Part shown: piece by piece, positions 35,427 through 44,880 of the stretch
How positions within the stretch are numbered: the stretch's first letter is position 1
Layout: every line of letters begins with the position of its first letter
DNA from: Thermoclostridium stercorarium subsp. stercorarium DSM 8532
GTDB lineage: Bacteria; Bacillota; Clostridia; DSM-8532
Length of the DNA stretch: 64,000 bases
Direction of reading: 5' to 3'
NCBI RefSeq assembly: GCF_000331995.1
Contig: NC_020134.1
Location: 1,153,465-1,217,464, forward strand
Notes under the pieces: generated by a model
Databases searched by the model: none
The model's input: the letters and a program-made list of their open reading frames with translations, nothing else
Told to the model about the DNA's origin: nothing
Position numbers and translations under genes: made by a program

Positions 35427-36224
35427 GTGGCGTATCCAATCCGTGTATTAGTTGCTGACGACAATGTGGAATTTGGTGAAATTGTATGTGATTACCTATC
35501 AAATTATGATGATTTGGAGGTAGTAGGGCGGGCAGAGGACGGTTTGGAAGCAATAAAACTGATAGATGAAACCAACCCGAATATTGTTATTTTGGACATT
35601 ATTATGCCTCATATGGACGGATTGGCAGTATTGGAACACTACCATAAAGCTCCCTCTTCTACCAAGCCCAAATTCATTATTCTGTCAGCAGTGGGACAGG
35701 ACAAAATAACACAGCAGGCGGTTAATCTCGGGGCAGAATATTATATCGTAAAGCCTTTTGATCTGGAAATCCTGGTTGAAAGAATCAGACAACTGGGAAA
35801 AGGGGATAATTTGGTCAGCCGTCCTGAAACAGCGCCGAAGCCACCCAAACAGCAGCAGTCAGCAAAGCCTGTCAGCCTGGAAAGCCGTGTCACCCAAATA
35901 ATGCGGGATGTAGGAGTACCCGCTCATATTAAAGGGTATCAGTATATGCGAGATGCAGTACTTCTGGTTGTTGATGATATGGAAATGATAAGTTCTGTTA
36001 CAAAAAGACTGTATCCTGAGCTTGCCAAAAGGTATAAAACCACTCCAAGCCGGGTTGAACGTGCCATCAGGCATGCTATTGAAGTTGCATGGACCAGAGG
36101 TCAGGTGGAGACTATACATGAACTGTTTGGATACACAATAAACACAAAAAAAGGCAAACCTACAAACTCTGAATTTATAGCAATGATCGCAGACAAGCTG
36201 CGTCTTGAAAATAAAGTGAGCTAA
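35427..36224 (+). CDS. spo0A: Sporulation response regulator Spo0A
   Basis: 265 residues. The receiver domain (~1-125) carries acidic D11/D12, phospho-acceptor D57 in [12 protein letters not shown], and K109 in YYIVKPFD. A Pro/Gln-rich linker (~133-150) leads to the Spo0A C-terminal DNA-binding domain (~155-265), with [19 protein letters not shown] and [18 protein letters not shown]. It is the master regulator of sporulation entry, activated by phosphorylation from kinases. It starts with GTG at 35427 after GAAGGAGG. Many Clostridia encode spoIVB just upstream; that gene is absent here and a LiaF-like gene takes the place. A terminator follows. Confidence 0.98.
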   Translation: MAYPIRVLVADDNVEFGEIVCDYLSNYDDLEVVGRAEDGLEAIKLIDETNPNIVILDIIMPHMDGLAVLEHYHKAPSSTKPKFIILSAVGQDKITQQAVNLGAEYYIVKPFDLEILVERIRQLGKGDNLVSRPETAPKPPKQQQSAKPVSLESRVTQIMRDVGVPAHIKGYQYMRDAVLLVVDDMEMISSVTKRLYPELAKRYKTTPSRVERAIRHAIEVAWTRGQVETIHELFGYTINTKKGKPTNSEFIAMIADKLRLENKVS

Positions 36225-36256
36225 ATTGAAAATATAACGCATAAATTGTAAAATTT

Positions 36257-36289
36257 AAGGTATCAGAGCAGCTCTGATACCTTTTTTTT
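36257..36289 (+). terminator. Terminator after spo0A
   Basis: AAGGTATCAGAG (36257-36268) pairs with CTCTGATACCTT (36272-36283) with a tight loop, followed by T residues to 36289. The T-run runs into the GGAGG of the next gene. Confidence 0.9.
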
Positions 36290-36302
36290 GGAGGTAATTT
36301 TT

Positions 36303-36866
36303 ATGATTTTGCAGCAGGCTTTAGCTCAGTCGCACGAATACGCAAAAAAGGTTGTGAGGGAAGGTGACACCGTAATTGACGCCACCTGCGGTAACGGTCA
36401 TGACACTTTGTTTCTCGCCGGACTGGTGGGAGATTCAGGAAAAGTGTATGCTTTTGATATTCAGAAGGAAGCGTTGGGGATCACACGGAAAAGACTTCTG
36501 GAAAACGGGATGCTTCACAGATGTTTTTTAATTCCTGACGGGCATCAGAACATGCACCGTTATGTTAACCAACCCGTTAAGCTTGTTTTGTTCAACCTTG
36601 GGTACAGGCCCGGCGGTGACCATTCAATATGCACCAGAGGGGAGACAACCATAAAAGCCGTCGAAACAGCCCTTAATCTGCTGGTGGTTCACGGCCTTAT
36701 TGTTTTGGTCATATATCACGGCGGAGATACGGGTTTTGAAGAACGGGATTATCTGCTGAAAGCGCTTCCTGATTTAAATCCCAAAAAAGCTGCAGTTATG
36801 ATGACAAGTTTCATTAATCTTCCGAATAATCCGCCTATTCTCGTATGTATTGAAAAATTGGGCTAA
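36303..36866 (+). CDS. mnmM: tRNA (mnm5s2U34) methyltransferase MnmM (YtqB family)
   Basis: 187 residues of the YtqB/rRNA_methylase family. The SAM-binding motif is DTVIDATCGNGHDTLFLAGLV, followed by the acidic loop AFDIQKEAL; the FNLGYRPGGDHSICTRGETT motif is diagnostic of the family. In Bacillus subtilis this enzyme was identified as MnmM, which methylates nm5s2U to mnm5s2U at tRNA wobble position 34. The start ATG 36303 follows GGAGGT; the TTG at 36288 lies in the site itself. The gene sits immediately after the spo0A terminator, so its own promoter or readthrough is needed. Confidence 0.87.
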   Translation: MILQQALAQSHEYAKKVVREGDTVIDATCGNGHDTLFLAGLVGDSGKVYAFDIQKEALGITRKRLLENGMLHRCFLIPDGHQNMHRYVNQPVKLVLFNLGYRPGGDHSICTRGETTIKAVETALNLLVVHGLIVLVIYHGGDTGFEERDYLLKALPDLNPKKAAVMMTSFINLPNNPPILVCIEKLG

Positions 36867-36951
36867 GACAGCGGTTACGTGTTAAAAAAACAGGGTAAAA
36901 AATAAATAAACATAATTGTTAAAATTTTAGCAAAAACTTGGCTTTATTTTA

Positions 36952-36980
36952 TTGAAAAGATTGTTCAATTACGTTATAAT
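36952..36980 (+). promoter_or_regulatory. Promoter of the carboxyltransferase operon
   Basis: TTGAAA (36952-36957), a 17-bp spacer, TATAAT (36975-36980), giving an AT-rich leader of about 105 nt. Confidence 0.72.
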
Positions 36981-37092
36981 TCTTAGTAATTGTTGTTAAT
37001 AATGCTGTTATTAGTGGTGATACTGAATGATAATTTAATATAAATGGCGTTTTATGATGAACAATTCTAAATAATCATGAGGTGGGTTAATA

Positions 37093-38643
37093 ATGGCTAC
37101 AATGGACAAGATTAACGACCTTTATGCCAGGAGACAGAAAGCTTTGCTCGGCGGCGGTGAGGAACGTATCAAGAAGCAGCATGAATCGGGCAAAAAAACC
37201 GCCAGGGAAAGAATTCAGATGTTACTGGATCCTGACAGTTTTGTTGAAATCGATGCCTTTGTAGAAACTCGCAGCATCGAATTCGACATGCCAAAGAAAA
37301 AGGCATTGGGAGATGGCGTCGTTACCGGATACGGTACGATAGACGGGCGTTTGGTGTTCGTTTCGGCTCAGGATTTCACCGTAATAGGCGGTTCACTGGG
37401 CGAAATGCATGCGAAAAAAATAACGAAAGTCATGGATATGGCCATGAAAATGGGTGCGCCGTTTATCAGCATTAATGATTCAGGCGGCGCGAGGATCGAG
37501 GAAGGAATTGATGCTCTTAGCGGTTTTGGTGAGATATTCTACAGAAACACCCTTGCTTCAGGCGTAATACCCCAGATATCGGTCATAATGGGTCCATGTG
37601 CTGGCGGAGCGGTATATTCCCCGGCCATTACCGATTTTATCTTCATGGTGGATAAAACCAGCCATATGTTTATAACCGGACCTCAAGTAATAAAGCCGGT
37701 AACCGGTGAGGATGTGACCCTTGAGGAACTCGGCGGGGCCGAAACCCATAATACATTAAGCGGCGTGGCTCACTTCAAATGTGCAAACGAAGAGGAATGC
37801 ATGAAGCAAATCAGACGTCTTATAGGTTTTCTACCCGACAATAACCTTTCAGACAGCGAACTTGTCAATACAAACGATGATGTTAACCGTATAATTCCGG
37901 AACTGAATTCCGTTATTCCCGATGATGCAAATAAACCATATGACATGAAGCAAATCATACTTTCGGTTGTTGACAATGCCGATTTCCTTGAAGTGCAGGA
38001 AGGCTTTGCAAGGAATATAATTGTTGGTTTCGGCCGCATTAACGGCAGAACGGTGGGAATAATTGCAAATCAGCCGCAGGTTAATGCAGGAGCGCTGGAC
38101 GTGGATTCGTCAGACAAAGCGGCCAGGTTTGTAAGATTCTGTGACGCGTTCAATATTCCCATTGTTACATTTACCGATGTTCCGGGGTATTTGCCCGGTG
38201 TTAAGCAGGAACACAGCGGAATCATCCGTCACGGTGCAAAACTTTTATATGCTTTCTCAGAAGCCACCGTACCGAAAATAAATGTTATTGTCCGCAAGGC
38301 ATACGGTGGGGCGTATATTGCGATGAACAGCAAACATCTTGGCGCTGATATTGTATTTGCATGGCCCACTGCCGAAATAGCGGTTATGGGTCCTGAAGGC
38401 GCTGCAAACATTATTTTTAAGAAAGAAATCGGTCAGGCCGATGATCCGATAAAATTCCGCGCTGAAAAAATTCAGGAATACAGGGATAAGTTCTCAAATC
38501 CGTATATAGCCGCAGCAAGAGGCTATGTAGATGATGTGATTGAACCGGCCAGGACAAGAATACACATTGCTTCTGCCCTCGAAATGCTCGTTGGCAAGAG
38601 GGAAACAAGGCCGGCAAAGAAACATGGAAATATTCCTCTGTAA
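37093..38643 (+). CDS. Acyl-CoA carboxyltransferase subunit (MmdA / PccB / 12S type)
   Basis: 516 residues of the propionyl/methylmalonyl-CoA carboxyltransferase family with crotonase-fold N and C halves. Characteristic sequences are [19 protein letters not shown]-type [41 protein letters not shown], and [26 protein letters not shown] in the C-terminal half. It transfers a carboxyl group between biotin and an acyl-CoA. AGGTGGG precedes the ATG. It forms an operon with the biotin carrier and the 5S/OadA-type subunit. No biotin carboxylase gene is nearby, which points to transcarboxylase or decarboxylase rather than carboxylase use. The acyl-CoA substrate cannot be told. Confidence 0.92.
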   Translation: MATMDKINDLYARRQKALLGGGEERIKKQHESGKKTARERIQMLLDPDSFVEIDAFVETRSIEFDMPKKKALGDGVVTGYGTIDGRLVFVSAQDFTVIGGSLGEMHAKKITKVMDMAMKMGAPFISINDSGGARIEEGIDALSGFGEIFYRNTLASGVIPQISVIMGPCAGGAVYSPAITDFIFMVDKTSHMFITGPQVIKPVTGEDVTLEELGGAETHNTLSGVAHFKCANEEECMKQIRRLIGFLPDNNLSDSELVNTNDDVNRIIPELNSVIPDDANKPYDMKQIILSVVDNADFLEVQEGFARNIIVGFGRINGRTVGIIANQPQVNAGALDVDSSDKAARFVRFCDAFNIPIVTFTDVPGYLPGVKQEHSGIIRHGAKLLYAFSEATVPKINVIVRKAYGGAYIAMNSKHLGADIVFAWPTAEIAVMGPEGAANIIFKKEIGQADDPIKFRAEKIQEYRDKFSNPYIAAARGYVDDVIEPARTRIHIASALEMLVGKRETRPAKKHGNIPL

Positions 38644-38717
38644 AACAATATTCTGTACCGCCGAATGACAAACGACATTAAGAAAATGTTAATCTGAGAA
38701 TTATGGAGGTATATAAT

Positions 38718-39140
38718 ATGAGGAAGTTTATTGTAACCGTTAACGGACATCAATATGAAGTAGAAGTTGAAGAAGTAGGTGCAGTACAGCCTGCGGCACC
38801 TGTTACGCCCGTTGTGACGCCTGCCGCTCAGGCAGCTCCCGCTCCGGCACAGGCTGCTGCAACCGAAGCACCGAAGGCTGAAGCCCCGAAACCGGCTCCG
38901 GCACCGGCGGCATCGGCACCTGCAGGCGCGGTTAAAGTAAACGCCCCAATCCCGGGAACCATTCTTGACATTAAGGTTAATCCGGGCGACAGGGTAAAAC
39001 GCGGCGATATTCTGCTTATTCTGGAAGCAATGAAGATGGAAAACGAAATTCTGGCGCCGCAGGACGGTACTGTAGCTGCAATACATGTTTCCAAGGGAAC
39101 AACTGTTAACAGTGGTGATCTGCTCGTATCGTTAAACTGA
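38718..39140 (+). CDS. Biotin carrier protein (1.3S / gamma type)
   Basis: 140 residues. An N-terminal segment MRKFIVTVNGHQYEVEVEEV leads into an Ala/Pro-rich flexible linker (~22-70) and a biotinyl domain (~72-140), with the biotinylation motif EAMKMEN (Lys 106). It carries carboxyl groups between the two carboxyltransferase subunits. GGAGG lies about 10 nt before ATG 38718; an in-frame ATG at 38703 lies upstream of that site. The gap to the previous gene is 74 bp and to the next 75 bp, consistent with one operon. Confidence 0.94.
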   Translation: MRKFIVTVNGHQYEVEVEEVGAVQPAAPVTPVVTPAAQAAPAPAQAAATEAPKAEAPKPAPAPAASAPAGAVKVNAPIPGTILDIKVNPGDRVKRGDILLILEAMKMENEILAPQDGTVAAIHVSKGTTVNSGDLLVSLN

Positions 39141-39215
39141 CAGGATAACCTGTTTGGGCGGAATTTGGCGGTTGCCACGCGAGTTCAACAAAACCGGTAA
39201 AGGAGGCTTAAAGCC

Positions 39216-40610
39216 ATGGGAATAAAAATAACTGAAACCGTTCTCAGGGACGCGCACCAGTCGTTGATAGCCACGAGAATGAAAACTGAAGACATGCTTC
39301 CGATAATTGAAAAAATGGACAAAGTGGGTTATCATTCTTTGGAATGCTGGGGCGGCGCAACCTTTGATGCGTGTCTTCGTTTCCTGAATGAGGATCCCTG
39401 GGAGAGGCTCAGAAAAATAAGAGACAAGGCAAAGAACACAAAACTCCAGATGCTTCTGCGCGGGCAGAATCTTCTGGGATATAAACACTACGCCGACGAC
39501 GTGGTTGAATATTTCGTTCAGAAAGCGGTTGCCAACGGTATTGATATTATCCGCATATTTGATGCATTAAACGACCCGAGAAACGTTGAAGTGGCAATAA
39601 AGGCAACCAAGAAGGAAGGCGGCCATGCACAGGCGGCTGTGTGCTATACTATAAGTCCTTTTCACAGTCTTGAACAGTTTGTAAAGGACGCAAAGAAGTT
39701 GGTTGAAATGGGTGCCGACTCAATATGTATTAAGGATATGGCCGGACTTTTGACGCCATACAATGCTTATGAGCTTGTAAAAGCCCTGAAGGAAAACGTA
39801 AAGGTCCCGATTCAGCTGCATACCCACTATACCAGCGGAGTTGCTTCAATGACATACCTGAAAGCCATTGAGGCAGGATGTGATGTGGTAGACTGCGCCA
39901 TTTCGCCGATGTCAATGGGAACAAGCCAGCCACCCACCGAAGCAATTGTGGCAACGCTGCAGGGAACGCCTTATGATACCGGGTATGATTTGAAATTGCT
40001 GTCGGAGATTGCCGATTATTTCCGTCCGCTGAGGGAAAAGTATCTAAAATCGGGGCTGCTGGATACCAAGGTTCTCGGTGTGGATATCAACACGCTGCTG
40101 TATCAGGTACCCGGTGGTATGCTTTCGAACCTTGTTTCGCAGCTCAAACAGTTCGGCAAGGAGGACAAATTTGAAGAAGTTCTTGCGGAAGTGCCGAGGG
40201 TACGCGAAGATTTGGGATATCCGCCGCTGGTTACACCCACAAGCCAGATTGTCGGAACTCAGGCCGTTATGAATGTTATTTCAGGCGAACGTTACAAGAT
40301 GGTTCCGAAAGAAACCAAAGCGCTTGTTAAGGGCGAATATGGGAAAACCCCTGCACCGATAAAGGAAGAAATCATTAAAAAGATTATAGGCGATGAAAAG
40401 AGGATTACATGCCGTCCTGCCGATCTGCTCGAGCCCGAACTGGATAAGATCAGGGACGAAATGAAAGAGTACCTTGAACAGGATGAAGACGTGCTGACCT
40501 ATGCACTGTTCCCGCAGGTTGCAAAGAAATTCTTTGAATACAGAAAGGCTGCAAAATATAAGATAGATCCCGACATGGTGAATTATGAGGAAAGAGTTCA
40601 TCCGGTTTAA
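39216..40610 (+). CDS. Oxaloacetate/pyruvate carboxyltransferase subunit (OadA / 5S / PycB type)
   Basis: 464 residues of the HMGL-like TIM-barrel carboxyltransferase domain with a C-terminal PycB/OADA region. Motifs are TETVLRDAHQSLIATRM (metal-binding Asp), LECWGGATFDACLRFL, CIKDMAGLLTP and LHTHYTSGVASM (HxH metal ligands). The domain moves carboxyl between oxaloacetate/pyruvate and biotin. It ends near residue 464 without a fused biotinyl domain, which is supplied by the separate carrier gene. No OadB-type membrane beta subunit is present, so this is likely a soluble transcarboxylase-like complex with the two upstream genes (inference). Confidence 0.93.
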   Translation: MGIKITETVLRDAHQSLIATRMKTEDMLPIIEKMDKVGYHSLECWGGATFDACLRFLNEDPWERLRKIRDKAKNTKLQMLLRGQNLLGYKHYADDVVEYFVQKAVANGIDIIRIFDALNDPRNVEVAIKATKKEGGHAQAAVCYTISPFHSLEQFVKDAKKLVEMGADSICIKDMAGLLTPYNAYELVKALKENVKVPIQLHTHYTSGVASMTYLKAIEAGCDVVDCAISPMSMGTSQPPTEAIVATLQGTPYDTGYDLKLLSEIADYFRPLREKYLKSGLLDTKVLGVDINTLLYQVPGGMLSNLVSQLKQFGKEDKFEEVLAEVPRVREDLGYPPLVTPTSQIVGTQAVMNVISGERYKMVPKETKALVKGEYGKTPAPIKEEIIKKIIGDEKRITCRPADLLEPELDKIRDEMKEYLEQDEDVLTYALFPQVAKKFFEYRKAAKYKIDPDMVNYEERVHPV

Positions 40611-40652
40611 GGTCTGCGGCAGTGGCCGATTGCGTGAAAGAGAGTAGTATAT

Positions 40653-40676
40653 AAGAGGCGGTTTACCGCCTCTTTT
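40653..40676 (+). terminator. Terminator of the carboxyltransferase operon
   Basis: AAGAGGCGG (40653-40661) pairs with CCGCCTCTT (40666-40674) around a TTTA loop, followed by TT. Confidence 0.85.
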
Positions 40677-40730
40677 GTATAATTGCCGGAAAGGTTGAAA
40701 TAATTTTCAGCGAACAGGGAGGAAATATTC

Positions 40731-42083
40731 ATGATCAGATTTGATTATAAAAAAGCCGAAGGTTTTATTCACGAGCATGAAATAGAATATTTGAAGCCTA
40801 TGGTCGAGACTGCCCATACCATGCTGCATCAAAAATCGGGCCCCGGAAATGATTTTCTTGGATGGCTTGAACTGCCTGTTTCCTATGATACGTCTGAATT
40901 TTCCCGTATAAAGGAAGCTGCGGAACGTATCAGAAACAATTCCGATGTTTTCATTGTAATCGGCATAGGGGGTTCTTACCTTGGCGCAAGAGCGGCTATA
41001 GAAGCGCTTGCCCATTCGTTTCACAATCTCCTTCCGAAAGAGAAAAGGAAAGCCCCGCAGATTTTCTTTGCAGGCAATCAGATAAGCTCCACTTACCTTG
41101 CCGAACTTTTGGACATTATAGACGGAAAAGACATATCCGTTAATGTGATATCAAAGTCGGGGACAACAACCGAACCCGCCATTGCTTTCAGGATTCTTAA
41201 GGATTATATGGAGAAAAAATACGGAAAAGCCGAGGCAAGAACCAGGATATATGCCACTACCGACAAAGCCAGGGGAGCGTTAAAAACCATGGCGGATACC
41301 GAGGGGTATGAAACCTTTGTTATACCTGACGATGTCGGGGGCCGCTTTTCGGTATTGACTGCCGTGGGGCTTCTTCCGATAGCCGTTGCCGGAATTGATA
41401 TCGACAGCATGATGGAAGGTGCCCGTGCAGGCTATGAAGAATACAGAAAGCCTTATGAAGAAAATCCTGCGTATTTGTATGCAGCCTGCAGGAACATATT
41501 ATATCGGAAGATGAAAACCATAGAAATAATGGTGAATTATGAACCTTCGCTTCACTATGTAACCGAGTGGTGGAAGCAGCTTTTCGGAGAAAGTGAGGGA
41601 AAAGATGGCAGAGGGATATTTCCTGCCGGCGTTGATTTTACAACCGATTTGCATTCCATGGGGCAATATATCCAGGACGGTCTGAGGAATATATTTGAAA
41701 CCGTTCTGAATGTTGAAAAGCCGAGAAAGGAAATATTTATCACCAAAGACGAAAAGGATCTTGACGGATTGAATTATATTTCAGATAAAAGTCTTGACTA
41801 TGTGAACCGGAAGGCTATGGAGGGAACAATTCTGGCCCACCATGACGGCGGAGTTCCCAGCCTGGTTGTAAATATACCTGAAATGACACCGTATTACTTT
41901 GGACAGATGGTTTATTTCTTTGAAAAAGCCTGCGGGATAAGCGGCTATCTTCTGGGAGTGAATCCTTTTGATCAGCCCGGCGTGGAAGCATACAAGAAAA
42001 ACATGTTTGCTCTGCTGGGAAAACCGGGCTATGAGCAGGAAATGAAACGGCTTGAAAAGCGGTTGCAAGGCGGGCAGAGATAA
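40731..42083 (+). CDS. pgi: Glucose-6-phosphate isomerase
   Basis: 450 residues, the compact bacterial form. Sugar-phosphate-binding motifs are [13 protein letters not shown] and [14 protein letters not shown]; the PGI signature [18 protein letters not shown] and the C-terminal [17 protein letters not shown] (catalytic Lys) are intact. It interconverts glucose-6-phosphate and fructose-6-phosphate in glycolysis. GGGAGG precedes the ATG. It stands alone between two terminators. Confidence 0.98.
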   Translation: MIRFDYKKAEGFIHEHEIEYLKPMVETAHTMLHQKSGPGNDFLGWLELPVSYDTSEFSRIKEAAERIRNNSDVFIVIGIGGSYLGARAAIEALAHSFHNLLPKEKRKAPQIFFAGNQISSTYLAELLDIIDGKDISVNVISKSGTTTEPAIAFRILKDYMEKKYGKAEARTRIYATTDKARGALKTMADTEGYETFVIPDDVGGRFSVLTAVGLLPIAVAGIDIDSMMEGARAGYEEYRKPYEENPAYLYAACRNILYRKMKTIEIMVNYEPSLHYVTEWWKQLFGESEGKDGRGIFPAGVDFTTDLHSMGQYIQDGLRNIFETVLNVEKPRKEIFITKDEKDLDGLNYISDKSLDYVNRKAMEGTILAHHDGGVPSLVVNIPEMTPYYFGQMVYFFEKACGISGYLLGVNPFDQPGVEAYKKNMFALLGKPGYEQEMKRLEKRLQGGQR

Positions 42084-42090
42084 TTTTTTG

Positions 42091-42126
42091 AAAGTCAGGT
42101 AAATACTGAATTTTACCTGACTTTTT
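42091..42126 (+). terminator. Terminator of pgi
   Basis: AAAGTCAGGTAAA (42091-42103) pairs with TTTACCTGACTTT (42112-42124) with an 8-nt loop; T residues follow. Confidence 0.9.
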
Positions 42127-42159
42127 CATTAAGAATGGGTATAATTTTCAAACATGGTA

Positions 42160-42189
42160 TTGATCATTACCAAAAATTTGATCTATAAT
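42160..42189 (+). promoter_or_regulatory. Candidate promoter of the histidine kinase gene
   Basis: TTGATC (42160-42165), an 18-bp spacer, TATAAT (42184-42189). The leader of about 145 nt contains a small hairpin AGGCG/CGCCT (42306-42319) followed by TTTT, a possible attenuator. Confidence 0.5.
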
Positions 42190-42339
42190 ACAATCATTAA
42201 ATGTTTTCTTTGATTAATATTTGCATAACTAAGTTTATTTGCCTGAAATGATATGTCACATCCTGCAAGTGTAATAAATTTTAGAGAGAAAGCATATAAT
42301 TTCAGAGGCGAATGCGCCTTTTTATAAGGGGGTTCTTTT

Positions 42340-43266
42340 GTGAAGGTGAAAGAGAAAGTGGCCACTAATATTTCATATTCAGAATCAGGCAAGAATGTTG
42401 ACAGCAAACAGGGGAATTCACAGAAGAAACCGTTGAATGGGAATTCCGCAAATTTTGAAGAACTTGATGCGGACAAAAATGACTGGATTTTTGCTCTTTC
42501 TCATGAATTAAGAACGCCTCTGAATGTTATTCTGTCCACTATTCAGTTAGCGCAGCTGGGAATGAAAAAATGTGAAGACAGCGAATACAGCAAAGTGAAG
42601 ACAAAATATCTTGAAATTATGAAGCAGAACTGTTACCGCCTCCTTAAAATGGTGAATAATCTTATTGAGATTAACAGGTTGGATTCAGGATTTTTTAACA
42701 TAGATTTGAAAAACGAAGACATTGTTAATATAGTACGGGAAATGACCTTTTCTGTTACAGAATACGCGAAAATAAAGAATATTGACATAGCATTTGAAAG
42801 TAACAAAGATCATCATATCGCAGCAATAGATATTTTTCAGCTCGAACGCATAATGTTAAATCTTCTGTCCAATGCCATAAAATTTACTCCTTCCGGCGGA
42901 AATATTAAAGTCATTCTGAAAGTGGAGGAAAAGGAAATACTAATATCGGTTTCGGATACCGGTCCCGGGATTCCCGAAGAATATGGAAACATGATATTTG
43001 AAAGGTATTGCCAGACAAGCGGGAAAAGTCTGATAGAGAAAAAGGGCAGCGGAATGGGGCTGTATCTGGTGAAGAAACTTTTGGACAAGATGAACGGAAG
43101 GATATGGTTTTGCAACAATGAAGACAAAGGCGCCACTCTGACCTTTTCGCTGCCAAATCTGCAACTGCCCCAGTCGTGTACAGTGAAGGAAGAGCTTTCT
43201 CCCGATTATATAAAAAGCAGGACCGAGTATCTTGAAATAGAATTTTCGGATATTTATGTCATATAA
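42340..43266 (+). CDS. Orphan soluble sensor histidine kinase
   Basis: 308 residues. The HisKA domain carries the phospho-acceptor His 55 in FALSHELRTPLNVI, followed by a HATPase_c domain (~165-275) with N box LLSNAIKF, G1 DTGPGIPEE and G2 GSGMGLYLVKKLLDK. No membrane helix or signal peptide is present, and the ~45 residues before HisKA are too short and polar for a known sensor domain. There is a C-terminal tail of ~35 residues of unknown use. No response regulator gene is adjacent. The start is GTG 42340 after AAGGGGG. Phosphorylating Spo0A, encoded 6 kb upstream, is possible but is only an inference. Confidence 0.88.
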   Translation: MKVKEKVATNISYSESGKNVDSKQGNSQKKPLNGNSANFEELDADKNDWIFALSHELRTPLNVILSTIQLAQLGMKKCEDSEYSKVKTKYLEIMKQNCYRLLKMVNNLIEINRLDSGFFNIDLKNEDIVNIVREMTFSVTEYAKIKNIDIAFESNKDHHIAAIDIFQLERIMLNLLSNAIKFTPSGGNIKVILKVEEKEILISVSDTGPGIPEEYGNMIFERYCQTSGKSLIEKKGSGMGLYLVKKLLDKMNGRIWFCNNEDKGATLTFSLPNLQLPQSCTVKEELSPDYIKSRTEYLEIEFSDIYVI

Positions 43267-43274
43267 ATTTCTGC

Positions 43275-43303
43275 TTGACAACTTCAATTAGTTCGTGTAT
43301 AGT
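43275..43303 (+). promoter_or_regulatory. Sigma-A promoter of infC-rpmI-rplT
   Basis: TTGACA (43275-43280), a 17-bp spacer, TATAGT (43298-43303). Confidence 0.78.
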
Positions 43304-43307
43304 TGAA

Positions 43308-43425
43308 TTGACAACAAAGTAGAAGTGTCCACTTCTCACCCTGTGTCCTGTTGACTTCAGGGTTTAAATCGTAGCAGTATGTTGCTGTGATTTAACGCAG
43401 GTGAAGTGGCTTACCTGCTTTTTTA
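43308..43425 (+). ncRNA. infC-rpmI-rplT leader (L20-type autoregulatory leader)
   Basis: The leader contains AGAAGTG-TC-CACTTCT (43322-43337), a second paired region ACCCTG/CAGGGT (43339-43365), and a terminator GCAGGT/ACCTGC (43397-43418) with a T-run. Placement before infC-rpmI-rplT and the AGAAGTGTCCACTTCT start match the L20 leader of low-GC Firmicutes, where excess L20 causes premature termination. Structure is read by eye; L20 control is by analogy. Confidence 0.78.
43397..43424 (+). terminator. Leader terminator before infC
   Basis: GCAGGT (43397-43402) pairs with ACCTGC (43413-43418), extended by AAG/CTT, followed by TTTTTT. Confidence 0.82.
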
Positions 43426-43504
43426 TTTGTCAAATTTATGTTTAAATTAAAAACTATACTACATACCCTTGAATTAATGGGTTAAAAATACGGAGGTGTT
43501 ATTT

Positions 43505-44026
43505 ATTAAGAAAGATCAGATTCAGGTGAATAGTCAGATCAGGGATAAGGAAGTAAGGTTGATTGATGTTGACGGCACAATGCTGGGAATTATGTCAGCC
43601 AGGGAAGCTCAAATGAAGGCCAATGAAAGGGATTTAGACCTGGTTAAAATTTCACCGAATGCAAATCCCCCTGTCTGCAAGATTATGGATTACGGCAAGT
43701 ATTTGTATGAATTGGCCAAAAAGGAAAAGGAAGCAAAAAAGAAACAGGCCAGTATCTCTGTGAAAGAAATCAGGCTTTCGGCAAAAATTGAAGAGCACGA
43801 CTTTGCGTTTAAAGCAAAAAATGCAATAAAATTTCTTAAAGACGGGGATAAGGTTAAAATATCCATAAGGTTCAGAGGCAGGGAGATGCAATACACCTCC
43901 ATGGCTTATGACGTAATTGACAGGTTTGCCGAAATGATAAAGGAATACGGTAAGATGGAAAATAAGCCTACAATGGACGGCAGAAGCATGTCAGTTACGT
44001 TCGCACCCATTAAGGATAAGCAGTAA
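43505..44026 (+). CDS. infC: Translation initiation factor IF-3 (ATT start)
   Basis: 173 residues. The N-domain (~1-75: VNSQIRDKEVRLIDVDGTMLGIMSAREA, DLVKISPNANPPVCKIMDYGKYLYE) and C-domain (~85-173: SVKEIRLSAKIEEHDFAFKAKNA, KVKISIRFRGREM) are complete. IF-3 prevents subunit association and proofreads initiation codons. The only site with correct spacing from GGAGG (43492-43496) is ATT at 43505; the in-frame GTG at 43496 overlaps the site. A non-canonical ATT start is typical of infC, where IF-3 limits its own synthesis by discriminating against it. Confidence 0.96.
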   Translation: MKKDQIQVNSQIRDKEVRLIDVDGTMLGIMSAREAQMKANERDLDLVKISPNANPPVCKIMDYGKYLYELAKKEKEAKKKQASISVKEIRLSAKIEEHDFAFKAKNAIKFLKDGDKVKISIRFRGREMQYTSMAYDVIDRFAEMIKEYGKMENKPTMDGRSMSVTFAPIKDKQ

Positions 44027-44089
44027 AGGGTATAATTGCAGAGCCTACAATCATGGCAGACTTTATTTATAGCAGAGGAGGTTTTATCC

Positions 44090-44287
44090 ATGCCAAAATT
44101 AAAAACCCATAGTTCTTCGAAAAAAAGGTTCAGAATAACGTCTAACGGTAAGGTAAAACGGAATAAAGCATATAAAAGTCATATTCTTACCAAAAAGTCT
44201 TCAAAGCGGAAGAGAAATCTTCGCAAAGCAACCATTGCTTCGTCCGCAAATACTGCGACAATTAAGGCAATGCTTCCATACAAATGA
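44090..44287 (+). CDS. rpmI: 50S ribosomal protein L35
   Basis: 65 residues: [32 protein letters not shown] is the typical L35 N-terminus. The ATG at 44090 follows AGAGGAGG. It is second gene of the infC-rpmI-rplT operon, 63 bp after infC and 19 bp before rplT. Confidence 0.97.
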   Translation: MPKLKTHSSSKKRFRITSNGKVKRNKAYKSHILTKKSSKRKRNLRKATIASSANTATIKAMLPYK

Positions 44288-44306
44288 TTAGAAAGAGGTG
44301 TGAAAT

Positions 44307-44663
44307 ATGGCAAGAGTTAAAGGCGGTGTCAGAACACGGGCAAGGCATAAAAAAATCCTGAAACTTGCTAAAGGTTACTTTGGTGCAAAAAGCAAATTAT
44401 ATAGAGTTGCCAACCAGGCTGTTATGAAGTCCCTGATGTATGCATATCGGGACAGAAGACAAAAGAAAAGAGAATTCAGAAAACTTTGGATAACAAGAAT
44501 AAATGCTGCAGCAAGAAGAAACGGTATTTCATACAGCCGGTTTATGAACGGACTTAAAAAAGCCGGCATTGAACTGAACAGAAAAGTCCTTGCCGATATG
44601 GCTGTGAATGATGCTGAGGCGTTTGCAAAGCTTGTTGAAAAGGCCAAAGAACAGTTAGCGTGA
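44307..44663 (+). CDS. rplT: 50S ribosomal protein L20
   Basis: 118 residues: [38 protein letters not shown], then the helical C-domain [25 protein letters not shown]20 is an early 50S assembly protein and the probable regulator of its own operon through the upstream leader. AGAGGTG precedes the ATG, and a strong terminator follows. Confidence 0.98.
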   Translation: MARVKGGVRTRARHKKILKLAKGYFGAKSKLYRVANQAVMKSLMYAYRDRRQKKREFRKLWITRINAAARRNGISYSRFMNGLKKAGIELNRKVLADMAVNDAEAFAKLVEKAKEQLA

Positions 44664-44664
44664 T

Positions 44665-44692
44665 AAAGCGGCTTATTGCCGCTTTTTTTTTA
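44665..44692 (+). terminator. Terminator of the infC operon
   Basis: AAAGCGGC (44665-44672) pairs with GCCGCTTT (44678-44685) around TTATT, followed by a long T-run. Confidence 0.94.
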
Positions 44693-44880
44693 TTCCGAAA
44701 GTTTTTTCATTTTTATTACAAAGTAAACGGAGAGGTACAAATTCATGGAATAAAGAGATATAATTCTCATTGTAAAGAATGCTTTTGATAAAATGTTAAA
44801 AAGGTGAAGAGGATTTTTGTCTGTCTTTTGCGTATATTATTATACGAAAAAACAGGACAAAGGATCGGGGAGCTTAAAAA

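Noticed and set aside
36867-37092. Possible riboswitch before the carboxyltransferase operon
   Set aside because: The leader is AT-rich with no conserved stems that I can recognise; only the promoter is supported.
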